Below the pieces are notes generated by a model. The model had not been told where the DNA came from. It made no database searches and was given only the letters and a program-made list of their open reading frames with translations. Positions 1-7,015 of a stretch of 8,170 nt of DNA are shown here, in pieces; positions within the stretch are counted from its first letter, which is position 1, and every line of letters begins with the position of its first letter. The stretch lies in assembly GCA_021639925.1 (NCBI GenBank), contig JAJXEL010000099.1:1-8170 (forward strand). The letters are read 5' to 3'. The stretch comes from Alphaproteobacteria bacterium (GTDB lineage: Bacteria > Pseudomonadota > Alphaproteobacteria > CAAGCB01 > CAG-977). Both the position numbers and the translations under genes were made by a program.

Positions 1-15
1 TCAGTATACTGAAAA

Positions 16-44
16 TTTTATTCTTTGTAAACGCCTGTCATAAT
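16..44 (+). promoter_or_regulatory. Possible extended -10 promoter for the GNAT gene
   Basis: CATAAT at 39-44 matches five of six bases of the -10 consensus. It is preceded by TG at 36-37 in the extended -10 arrangement. With a 17-base spacer the -35 position would be TTTTAT at 16-21, which is a poor match, so the call rests on the extended -10. It would start transcription near position 51, giving a 5' leader of about 70 bases before the ATG at 123. The window begins only 15 bases upstream, so a stronger promoter further out cannot be excluded. Confidence 0.3.
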
Positions 45-122
45 AACGTCACATACCCTCTTTCTTTTTGCGCCGCGGGGTGCTACTTTTATTTGCCGTT
101 TTTCAAATGAAGGATCAAAAAA

Positions 123-614
123 ATGATTTTACTGCGACAGATTTTTTCAACACAGGATATTCAAAATACCGCCCGGCTGGCGCAGATGATCTGGCGCGAA
201 CACTTTACGCCGATTATCGGGGAAAAACAGGTGGATTATATGCTGGATAAATTTCAATCCGCGCCGGCAATCGCCGAACAGATCCGGCAGGGATATTTAT
301 ATTTTGCCCTGATGTCGGACAACCGGCAGATCGGATATACCGCTTTCAGAATTGACGACGACACTTTGTTTTTAAGCAAACTGTATATTCAAAAGGAATT
401 CCGCGGCCGCGGATATGCCCGGATTGTTCTGGATAAAGCCGAAGAAACAGCGAAAAAAAATACAAAACCCGTCGTCAGGCTGACATGCAATAAAAACAAT
501 GCGAATTCTTTGGCCGCTTATAAAAAATTGGGTTTTCTGATCGTCCGGGAAGAAAAAACAGATATCGGCAGCGGTTTTTTCATGGACGATTACATTTTGG
601 AAAAACAAATATAA
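123..614 (+). CDS. GNAT-family N-acetyltransferase
   Basis: A 163-residue protein of typical single-domain GNAT length, expected to transfer an acetyl group from acetyl-CoA to an amine in the cytoplasm; the substrate cannot be read from the sequence. Acetyl-CoA-binding motif A is clear: beta strand 4 (FLSKLYI, about 83-89) leads into the pyrophosphate loop R94-G-R-G97-Y-A99. Motif B follows at about 121-140, with N128 and Y133 (in AAYKKLGF) at positions usual for the helix-4 Asn and the general-acid Tyr. The N-terminal region contains a WREHFTPIIG stretch seen in a subgroup of GNATs with unknown substrates. The ATG at 123 is chosen because GAAGGAT (109-115) sits at good Shine-Dalgarno distance and the domain begins directly. 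The gene is monocistronic as far as visible and converges on the minus-strand gene ending at 681. An A8 run at 453-460 is inside the frame, which remains intact. Confidence 0.9.
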   Translation: MILLRQIFSTQDIQNTARLAQMIWREHFTPIIGEKQVDYMLDKFQSAPAIAEQIRQGYLYFALMSDNRQIGYTAFRIDDDTLFLSKLYIQKEFRGRGYARIVLDKAEETAKKNTKPVVRLTCNKNNANSLAAYKKLGFLIVREEKTDIGSGFFMDDYILEKQI

Positions 615-619
615 TCCGC

Positions 620-659
620 GTTCTGCCGTCAAACCGCATACAAATTCCGCGGGCAGAGC
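620..659. terminator. Weak hairpin between convergent genes, possible terminator
   Basis: In the 66-base gap between the two converging stop codons, TCTGCC (622-627) pairs with GGCAGA (652-657). A G-T pair and a G-C pair extend it outward to 620/659. The loop is long, about 24 bases, and no clean U-tract follows on the plus side. On the minus side a T-rich stretch lies about 10 bases beyond. It may end transcription in either direction, but it is not a canonical intrinsic terminator. Confidence 0.25.
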
Positions 660-680
660 TCTCCTCTTCCCGCCGGCCGT

Positions 681-1964
681 CTATCTTCCGGTCTGCATTT
701 TCAAAACCGCCCTGGCGGGAGAAATCTTTTGCCATTTAAAGTCCGTCACGGTTTTACGGTGTTCTTTCATTTCTTTTTCTACGACGGCAACCCGCGCCGC
801 GGCTTCTTTTTGCCCGGCGGCATCTTTACTTTTTTTCAGCGCGGCGTTTTCTTTTGATAATTCCGGCAGGCAGGCGAACATATCCTGCGCGGCCTTTAAC
901 GCCTGCGCCCGGCGCAAAGCATCATGAACACTTTCGGGTTGTGAAGCGGCTGCCTGTCTTTGTTCGGCCGGCGTTTTTTCAAAAAAGGCCTTTTTATCCG
1001 TCACCCCCAAAGCTTTGACTACTTTTTCACAGCAACGATGGTGCGCCGACACAATCGGTTCAATCACCGGATTAATATTCATTGAAGTAACATATTGATC
1101 TGACAACGGTATTTTTTCCAAAGACGAATCTTTGCGGCCGTTTGTTTCAAAAGCCAAAGAAAGCGCTTCTTTCGTCGGCCGCGTCACGGCGCGCGCTTTT
1201 TCCGTTGCCAGAAAATCCGGATCAATCATATAATCCGCCCCGATTTTTTCAATCACCTGACGGGGCGTTAAACTTTGACGCTGTCCGGCTTTCGTATAAT
1301 CGCCGAAAGTTCGGCCTTTTTCCAGGCAATCGGCCAATTCCCGCATCGCCGGCTTTCCCATATAGCTGTTTTCATAAACACGCATGATATTGTCCTGTTC
1401 ATACCATGCTTTGAAAATCGCGGTTTTGGCTTTGTCCGTTCCGTCTTTAAACTTCTGTTTTTTCCTGTTAAAAAAGTAAGAATTATAAATGATCGGCGTT
1501 TTGTCGCAAAAAGCCTGAAAAGGTTTCTGATCGCCGGCGGCGGCCCATTCGAAACACGCCGTCAGCGCCGCTGTTTGCGCGTCGGCTTCTTTGGCGCGGT
1601 CAAGCATAATCTGGCTTTGAATATCCAAATCATTGCGTTTATATTGACCGGCGCCGTTTTGATGCTGATACATATGGCGGGCTTCATGCACCAAAACCGA
1701 AAACAATTTGGTGTTTGAAGCGCTTCCCCATAATACGATCCGGTTGTTTTTCGGCATAAAAGCTCCCCACGCCGAAATATTGTCCAAAGAAACAACAGTC
1801 TTATGTTCCGCCAGATCAGCCAGAGCTTTCTGCCCCGTCGGAATTTTTTTCAACTTATTCAGGATCAGCGTCAGCTTGCGTTTTTGCGCCGCGTCCGTAA
1901 ATTCAACGTTCACACCGTTGATGACTGCAGCCTGCGTTTCAGCCGTAAACGGATCGCCTGCCAT
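681..1964 (-). CDS. Uncharacterised HExxH (gluzincin-like) putative metallopeptidase
   Basis: A 427-residue soluble protein with no signal peptide or membrane segment. Residues 88-101 read FSVLVHEARHMYQH, an HExxH zinc-binding motif: H93 and H97 as metal ligands, E94 as catalytic base. About 29 residues on, the segment KEADAQTAA supplies E126 as a plausible third ligand, a gluzincin-like layout. It resembles the bacterial 'putative metallopeptidase' DUF6782 type as I recall it, but I cannot confirm family membership. The N-terminal 130 residues carry the putative catalytic part. The middle (about 150-330) is Lys/Arg-rich without recognised motifs. The C-terminus (about 345-405) is Ala/Lys/Glu-rich and probably a long helix or coiled coil. 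The start is set by AAGGAG at 1971-1976, six bases before the ATG. The glgX stop is only 16 bases upstream, so the gene is the second of a two-gene operon. Substrate and role are unknown. Confidence 0.75.
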   Translation of the reverse strand: MAGDPFTAETQAAVINGVNVEFTDAAQKRKLTLILNKLKKIPTGQKALADLAEHKTVVSLDNISAWGAFMPKNNRIVLWGSASNTKLFSVLVHEARHMYQHQNGAGQYKRNDLDIQSQIMLDRAKEADAQTAALTACFEWAAAGDQKPFQAFCDKTPIIYNSYFFNRKKQKFKDGTDKAKTAIFKAWYEQDNIMRVYENSYMGKPAMRELADCLEKGRTFGDYTKAGQRQSLTPRQVIEKIGADYMIDPDFLATEKARAVTRPTKEALSLAFETNGRKDSSLEKIPLSDQYVTSMNINPVIEPIVSAHHRCCEKVVKALGVTDKKAFFEKTPAEQRQAAASQPESVHDALRRAQALKAAQDMFACLPELSKENAALKKSKDAAGQKEAAARVAVVEKEMKEHRKTVTDFKWQKISPARAVLKMQTGR

Positions 1965-1970
1965 GCGCAG

Positions 1971-1976
1971 CTCCTT
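1971..1976 (-). promoter_or_regulatory. Ribosome-binding site of the metallopeptidase-like gene
   Basis: AAGGAG on the minus strand lies six bases before the ATG at 1964 and within the 16-base gap after the glgX stop. It fixes the start codon and indicates that this downstream gene is independently initiated on the glgX transcript. Confidence 0.8.
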
Positions 1977-1980
1977 TTCC

Positions 1981-4170
1981 CTATCTGGAAAAATGCTTGT
2001 TTTTCATCTGGGCCAAAACGCTGACGGTCTGATTTGAACGTTCTTTGGCCCTGTTTTCTTCGCGTACGGCCTGCAAAACAACCATGGAATGCGCCTGTGC
2101 CCGGTAAGTGCCGTTTTTAACTTCGCGTTTTTCAACAGGCAGTTTTTCAACGCCTAAATGCGCCGTATCAAAAGCGACTTCCCATTTTTGGCCGTTCGGC
2201 GCGGGCGGCATTTTAAAATCAATATCGCCGTTATGCGCGTTCATAATGACCATAAAATCGTCGTCGGCCGGTTTGCCGTCTTTCTTTGTTTTTTCACCGG
2301 CCAGAACATAGGACAGCGTTTTGGCATAAGGCGCCCAGTCTGCTCCCGTCATTTCCTGCCCGTCGGGACGAACCCAGGTAATATCCTTCGTCCCCTTGTC
2401 GTCAACAGGCTGACCGTCAAAATAAGAAACATTCGCCAATACGGGGTGTTCTCGGCGCAATTTGGTAATAAAGCCGATCATTTCAGCCGATTTTACATCT
2501 CGATCCGTTAACTTATCCCAATTCACCCAGCTGGTTTCGTTATCCTGACAGTACGGGTTGTTGTTCCCGCCTTGCGAACGGTTGAATTCGTCGCCGGCCA
2601 AACGCATCGGGACGCCGGCCGCCATTAACAAAGTGGCTTCCAGATTACGCACCATTTTATTGCGGAATTCGTCCAGCCCTTCGTCGCGGTAACCTTCATG
2701 CCCCCAGTTGCGCCCGAAATTCTGATTAGCGCCGTCCGTATTGTTCCACGGATTGGCTTCGTTATGCTTTTGATCATAAGACCACAGGTCTTTGGCCGTA
2801 AAGCCGTCATGCGCCGTGACAAAATTGACGGACGGAGATTTTTCCGTTCCTTCATTGCGCAAATCGTCCGACGCGGTCATACGCTGCGCCATTTTGGCGG
2901 CGAAGCCTTCATTTCCACACCAAAACCGCCGCGTGTCATCGCGGAAACGGTCGTTCCATTGCATCCAGTTTTTCTGGAAATTGCCGACCTGGTAACCGCC
3001 GGCGCCGCAATCCCACGGTTCGGCGATCAATTTGCATTTTGATAAAACGGGATCGTTTTTCAACGCTTCATAAAACGGGTGGTTTTTGTCAAAATCACGA
3101 TTAGCCGGCTCGCCTTCTTTTCCGCGGCCCATAACCGTCGCCAGGTCGAAACGGAACCCGTCGACGCCCATTTCTTCGGCCCAATAGCGCAAAGATTCGA
3201 CCGCCAGACGGCGCGCCATCGGTTTCGTCATGTCCAAAGCGTTGCCGCAGCCCGTTTCATTACGGTATTCGGATTTATCGTTCGGGTTGTGTACAAAATA
3301 ATAAGCGCTGTCAATTCCCTTTAATCCCAGCATCTGCGTATGAGCGTCGCCTTCGCCGACATGGTTATAGACAACGTCCATAATGACTTCTTTGCCGGCG
3401 GCGTGATAAGCGTTCACCATCTTTTTAAAGGCCACCGGATCGCCGTAATCGGGGTGAGGCGCGAAATAAGCAATCGGTTCATATCCCCAGAAATTGGATA
3501 ATCCTTTGTCGGCGACGCCTTTGTCCGTCGCGAACGCCTGGACAGGCAACAGTTCGACCGAAGAAATTCCCTGTTCGTCGATATATTTCATCACTTCGGG
3601 ATTAGCCATGCCGGCAAACTTTCCCTTATCCGATTCCGGCACGTCGGGGTGTTTCATCGTAAACCCTTTGGCATGCGTTTCGTAAACAACCGTCTGTTCC
3701 CAGGGAACATCGGGGCGTTCCACCGTGCCAACAGCCTTTAATACCGCGGGATCCTGAATAATGGCTTTCGGCGCGATTTTGCCCGTATCAACCGTATTCA
3801 TTGATTTCGGATCGCCCGGATTCGACGCCATATAATCATCGCTCCATTCAAATTCGCGGTCCAGCTGGCGCGCGTACGGATCAATCAGCAATTTGTTCGG
3901 ATTAAAACGCATACCGCGGTCGGGATCATACGGCCCGTCAACGCGGTATCCGTAACGCATTCCCGGTTTTGCTTCGGGCAGATACCCGGACCAAATGCCG
4001 TCTTCGGACCGATGCGGTAATTCTATGCGCGTTTCATTGTCGTTTTCATCAAACAGGCAAAGTTCAACCTTTGTCGCATTTTCGGAAAACAACGCGAAAT
4101 TAACGCCCTTACCGTCGTAAGTCGCCCCCAGTTTTTCAGTACTTCCGGGAAGAATCTTGTTTTCTGCCAT
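1981..4170 (-). CDS. glgX: Glycogen debranching enzyme GlgX (isoamylase-type, GH13)
   Basis: GlgX hydrolyses alpha-1,6 branches of phosphorylase-trimmed glycogen, releasing short maltodextrins in the cytoplasm. At 729 residues it is a little longer than typical GlgX. The N-terminal CBM48-like domain (about 8-110) includes GVNFALFSENATKVELCLFD. The GH13 barrel has all four conserved regions: I, DVVYNH at 265-270; II, GFRFD at 338-342, with R340 and the nucleophile D342; III, AEPW at 383-386, with acid/base E384; IV, TAHD at 452-455, with H454 and transition-state stabiliser D455. AGDEF (525-529) and the NNNPYCQDNE stretch near 536-545 are also typical of GlgX. A C-terminal beta domain follows, then a charged tail of about 28 residues (from about 702) that looks like an extension. 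AAAGGA at 4178-4183 supports the ATG at 4170. It has its own promoter and is followed 16 bases later by the metallopeptidase-like gene. No glgA, B, C or P gene is visible here. Confidence 0.97.
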   Translation of the reverse strand: MAENKILPGSTEKLGATYDGKGVNFALFSENATKVELCLFDENDNETRIELPHRSEDGIWSGYLPEAKPGMRYGYRVDGPYDPDRGMRFNPNKLLIDPYARQLDREFEWSDDYMASNPGDPKSMNTVDTGKIAPKAIIQDPAVLKAVGTVERPDVPWEQTVVYETHAKGFTMKHPDVPESDKGKFAGMANPEVMKYIDEQGISSVELLPVQAFATDKGVADKGLSNFWGYEPIAYFAPHPDYGDPVAFKKMVNAYHAAGKEVIMDVVYNHVGEGDAHTQMLGLKGIDSAYYFVHNPNDKSEYRNETGCGNALDMTKPMARRLAVESLRYWAEEMGVDGFRFDLATVMGRGKEGEPANRDFDKNHPFYEALKNDPVLSKCKLIAEPWDCGAGGYQVGNFQKNWMQWNDRFRDDTRRFWCGNEGFAAKMAQRMTASDDLRNEGTEKSPSVNFVTAHDGFTAKDLWSYDQKHNEANPWNNTDGANQNFGRNWGHEGYRDEGLDEFRNKMVRNLEATLLMAAGVPMRLAGDEFNRSQGGNNNPYCQDNETSWVNWDKLTDRDVKSAEMIGFITKLRREHPVLANVSYFDGQPVDDKGTKDITWVRPDGQEMTGADWAPYAKTLSYVLAGEKTKKDGKPADDDFMVIMNAHNGDIDFKMPPAPNGQKWEVAFDTAHLGVEKLPVEKREVKNGTYRAQAHSMVVLQAVREENRAKERSNQTVSVLAQMKNKHFSR

Positions 4171-4177
4171 AAAATAA

Positions 4178-4183
4178 TCCTTT
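4178..4183 (-). promoter_or_regulatory. Ribosome-binding site of glgX
   Basis: AAAGGA on the minus strand, seven bases before the glgX ATG at 4170. Confidence 0.75.
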
Positions 4184-4189
4184 CAGCAA

Positions 4190-4214
4190 AACCGCAGGAA
4201 TCGGTTGTCTGCGG
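4190..4214 (-). promoter_or_regulatory. Overlapping inverted repeats in the glgX 5' leader
   Basis: CCGCAG (4192-4197) is the exact inverse complement of CTGCGG (4209-4214), separated by 11 bases. An alternative pairing, AACCG (4190-4194) with CGGTT (4202-4206), shares the CCG arm, so the two stems exclude each other. Both lie between the predicted transcription start and the Shine-Dalgarno site, close enough to affect ribosome access. The stems are short, and no function can be assigned. Confidence 0.3.
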
Positions 4215-4228
4215 AAAACTTTAGACAC

Positions 4229-4257
4229 ATTTTAGCGAAAACGGATAAACGTTACAA
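4229..4257 (-). promoter_or_regulatory. Sigma70-type promoter for the glgX-metallopeptidase operon
   Basis: On the minus strand, TTGTAA (4252-4257; four of six -35 bases) is followed after exactly 17 bases by TAAAAT (4229-4234; five of six -10 bases). It lies just downstream of the ATPase terminator and about 60 bases upstream of the glgX ATG, predicting a leader of roughly 50 bases. Position, spacing and match make it the most likely promoter of the operon. Confidence 0.6.
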
Positions 4258-4287
4258 GGTTTTTTTCACGTTTTTTTAACAAAAAAG

Positions 4288-4322
4288 AAAGCCCGCCATT
4301 TTTAAAAGGCGGGCTTTTTTTT
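4288..4322. terminator. Intrinsic terminator after the P-type ATPase, symmetric
   Basis: GCCCGCC (4291-4297) and GGCGGGC (4308-4314) form a seven-base GC stem around a ten-base AT loop. The flanking A/T runs let it extend by three A-T pairs. Read on the minus strand it follows the ATPase stop (4327-4329) almost immediately and is trailed by TTTCTTTTTT. On the plus strand it is trailed by eight T. It separates the ATPase unit from the glgX promoter and would act in both directions, although no plus-strand gene visibly needs it. Confidence 0.9.
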
Positions 4323-4326
4323 CAGT

Positions 4327-6999
4327 TTACTTCCGGCCGTGTTTTTTTCTGAACAACCGGTAGAAAAGCTTTGTAATTTCCACCAAAGCCAAAGGCAGCA
4401 GCGAAAACAGCATAACGACTTCCCACTGTTTCGCGTTCAGCATAACCAGGCTGAAGAACGCTTCCAGCGCCGGCAGACAAACGACCGCGGCCAAAATAGC
4501 GCCGGACAGGAACATTGCCAGGAATAAAAACCAGTTAACGCGGCCCTGTCTGGAAAAAACGGATTCCGTATTGGAACGCTGGTTCAGCGCGTGGAACAGC
4601 TGAGATATCGCCAGCACCAAAAACGCCATTGTCATGGCAACGGGATAATCGGCGGTTTTCAACCCGTACCAATAAGCCCCCAGCGTCGCGATCGTAATAA
4701 ACAAACCGTGCAGAATCACGCGGACAACCAGACCGCGCTCAAACAGCGTGCCGGATTTAACAGGTTTATGGCGCATGATGTTTTTGCTGACCGGATCGAC
4801 GCCCAAAGCCAGTGCCGGCAAAGTATCCGTCGCCAGATTGATCAGCAGGATATGCACCGCCAGAATCGGCGCGTTCCAGTTGAACAGCGTCGCGATAAAC
4901 AGCACCATGATTTCGGCAATATTGCCGGCCAGCAGGAACTGAATGACTTTTTGAATATTGCGGTAAACGCGGCGGCCTTCGCGGATCGCATATTCAATCG
5001 TGGTAAAGTTGTCGTCCAGCAAAATCATGTCGGAAGCGTCCTTTGCCACGTCCGTTCCGGATTTACCCATCGCAATACCGATATCGGCGGCCTTCAAAGC
5101 CGGAGAATCGTTAACCCCGTCGCCGGTCATCGCCGCGACTTCTTTATCGCGTTTCAAAGAATTGATAATCGCCAGTTTTTCTTTGGGCGATACACGCGCG
5201 AAAACGGTTGTCGTTTTGACGGCTTCGTCCAGTTCGGCTTCGCTCATCGCGTCAAATTCGTCCCCGGCAATCACCGTATTGCCTTCGCGGAATATCCCCA
5301 GCTGTCTGGCAATCGCCATCGCCGTTACTTTATGGTCGCCCGTAATCATAACGACGCGGATACCGGCTTCATGACAGGTTTTAATTGCCGCGATGACTTC
5401 TTTTCTGGGCGGATCAATCATGCCGACAACGCCTAAGAACGTCATGTCAAATTCAACGTTTTCATCGTCTTCTTCCGGTATGGAATCCAACTTACGCTTG
5501 GCAAAGCCCAAAACGCGCAGCGCCTGTTCCGACAAATTCAGACAGGCTTTTAAAATCTGTTCCCTGTCCTGTTCCGTCATTTCGCGCACGCCGTCGTCCG
5601 TCTGAATATGCGTGCACAACGGCAGCATTTCATCAACGGCGCCTTTGGTATAAGCGATAATCTCGCCGTCGATTTCATGAACGGTCGTCATGCGTTTTCT
5701 GTCCGAATCAAACGGCTGTTCAAACTGCTGAGGATATTTATCTTCCAATTCTTCCTGTTCAACACCGAATTTCTGCGCCAGAAAGATCAAAGCCCCTTCC
5801 GTCGGATCGCCCAGGATTTCCCCCGGCGCGTCCGGATTCAGACACGCTTTATTGCACAAAGCGCCCGCATAAATCAAATCGCGGTACATTTTGGAATGGC
5901 GGTCTAAAGCGTCTTCGACGGACAAAGCGCCGTCTTTGGCAAAATCGCCGTTAACGGCAATCTGCGTCACCGTCATTTTATTCTGAGTCAGAGTCCCAGT
6001 TTTATCCGAACAGATCACCGTCGCGCTGCCCAGCGTTTCAACGGCGGGCAGTTTGCGCACCAAAGCGTTTTTACGCGCCATACGCTGCACGCCCAGCGCC
6101 ATAACAATCGTCGCCGTAGCGGGCAGACCTTCGGGAATAATGGAAATCGCCAGAGAAATAGCCGTCATCAGCAAAGGAATCAGCGGCCGGCCGTATAAAT
6201 ACCCGATCCCGAAAATCAAAATACAGACAATAATCCCGACAATGCTGAGCGTTTTTCCCACAGAGTTCAGCTTGCGTTTCAGCGGCGTATCGAAATCGTC
6301 CTGTTCTTCCAGCAGATCGGCGATCTGCCCGACTTCCGTACGCATACCGGTTTCAACGACGACGCCGACGCCGTTGCCGTACATAACGATGGAAGACGTA
6401 TACGCCATATTGATTCTGTCGCCCAGCGGGACTTCTTTGTCAAAAGTTTCTTCCGCATCTTTTTCGACGGGAACGGATTCGCCGGTTAAGGACGCTTCCT
6501 GAATTTTCAAATACGCCGAATCAATCAGGCGGATATCCGCGGGAACGATACAGCCGTCTTCCAGAAAAACAACGTCGCCGGGCACCAGTTCGGTTGACGG
6601 GACAACGCTTTCTTCGCCCTGACGCATGACGCGGGCCATCGGCGCGCTCATCTGGCGCAAAGCTTCCAGCGCGTTGGCGGCTTTTTTTTCCTGAACAATA
6701 CTGATCAACGCATTAATAGCGACAATAACCAGGATAACGGCGGCTTCCGCCCATTCGTCCAAAAAAGCCGACAACCCGGCGGCGGCGATTAAAATCAAGA
6801 CCATCGTATCGGTCAGCTGTTCCCACAGCATTTGCAAAAGACCGCGCTTTTCGGTTTCGCGCAATTCGTTTTTGCCGTACTTTTTCAGTCTTAAAGAGGC
6901 CTCGGCATCGCTCAATCCTTCCTCAGAGGTATTCAGTTCCTTGTACACTTCTTCCAAAGATTGAGTATACCAAGGCTTGCGTATATGACTGTCTTCCAT
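4327..6999 (-). CDS. P2A-type (SERCA/LMCA-like) Ca2+-transporting P-type ATPase
   Basis: An 890-residue inner-membrane pump that probably exports Ca2+ using ATP through an aspartyl-phosphate. Domain order: cation-ATPase N domain (about 8-48); M1-M2 (57-103); actuator with TGES at 172-175; M3-M4 (251-304) with PEGLP at 289-293; phosphorylation motif SDKTGTLT with D332; nucleotide domain with KGA at 452-454; DPPR at 529-532; TGDH at 553-556; hinge TGDGVNDSP from 625; M5-M10 (about 685-883). By alignment to SERCA, ligands E309, N768, E771, N796, T799 and D800 correspond to E290, N693, E696, N721, T724 and D725. The M8 Glu (E908) is replaced by Q800, so site I may be altered and the stoichiometry may be one Ca2+ per cycle, as in PMCA and LMCA1. 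I chose the start at 6999, not an in-frame ATG at 7044, because GGAAGGAG (7006-7013) is ideally placed and the family N domain begins there. Mn2+ or mixed specificity is possible. Confidence 0.93.
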   Translation of the reverse strand: MEDSHIRKPWYTQSLEEVYKELNTSEEGLSDAEASLRLKKYGKNELRETEKRGLLQMLWEQLTDTMVLILIAAAGLSAFLDEWAEAAVILVIVAINALISIVQEKKAANALEALRQMSAPMARVMRQGEESVVPSTELVPGDVVFLEDGCIVPADIRLIDSAYLKIQEASLTGESVPVEKDAEETFDKEVPLGDRINMAYTSSIVMYGNGVGVVVETGMRTEVGQIADLLEEQDDFDTPLKRKLNSVGKTLSIVGIIVCILIFGIGYLYGRPLIPLLMTAISLAISIIPEGLPATATIVMALGVQRMARKNALVRKLPAVETLGSATVICSDKTGTLTQNKMTVTQIAVNGDFAKDGALSVEDALDRHSKMYRDLIYAGALCNKACLNPDAPGEILGDPTEGALIFLAQKFGVEQEELEDKYPQQFEQPFDSDRKRMTTVHEIDGEIIAYTKGAVDEMLPLCTHIQTDDGVREMTEQDREQILKACLNLSEQALRVLGFAKRKLDSIPEEDDENVEFDMTFLGVVGMIDPPRKEVIAAIKTCHEAGIRVVMITGDHKVTAMAIARQLGIFREGNTVIAGDEFDAMSEAELDEAVKTTTVFARVSPKEKLAIINSLKRDKEVAAMTGDGVNDSPALKAADIGIAMGKSGTDVAKDASDMILLDDNFTTIEYAIREGRRVYRNIQKVIQFLLAGNIAEIMVLFIATLFNWNAPILAVHILLINLATDTLPALALGVDPVSKNIMRHKPVKSGTLFERGLVVRVILHGLFITIATLGAYWYGLKTADYPVAMTMAFLVLAISQLFHALNQRSNTESVFSRQGRVNWFLFLAMFLSGAILAAVVCLPALEAFFSLVMLNAKQWEVVMLFSLLPLALVEITKLFYRLFRKKHGRK

Positions 7000-7005
7000 A
7001 AAAAA

Positions 7006-7013
7006 CTCCTTCC
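7006..7013 (-). promoter_or_regulatory. Strong ribosome-binding site of the ATPase gene
   Basis: GGAAGGAG on the minus strand, six bases before the ATG at 6999. It decides the start against the upstream in-frame ATG at 7044. It lies two bases beyond the stop of the 55-codon leader frame, so a ribosome terminating there would cover it. Confidence 0.85.
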
Positions 7014-7015
7014 TT

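Noticed and set aside
68..250. A 60-codon plus-strand open frame overlapping the GNAT start
   Set aside because: It overlaps the well-supported GNAT gene out of frame, with no ribosome-binding site or recognisable content.
453..460. A8 run in the GNAT gene, and a similar one in the ATPase gene (6682-6689), as programmed slippage sites
   Set aside because: Both reading frames continue intact through the conserved motifs, and no alternative frame yields a sensible product; Lys codon runs explain them.
4591..5436. A 281-codon plus-strand open frame opposite the ATPase
   Set aside because: It is antisense to conserved catalytic-core codons of the pump, and its His/Arg/Gln-rich composition is typical of a shadow frame. 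The plus-strand open frames at 5000-5374 and 6053-6502 are rejected for the same reason.
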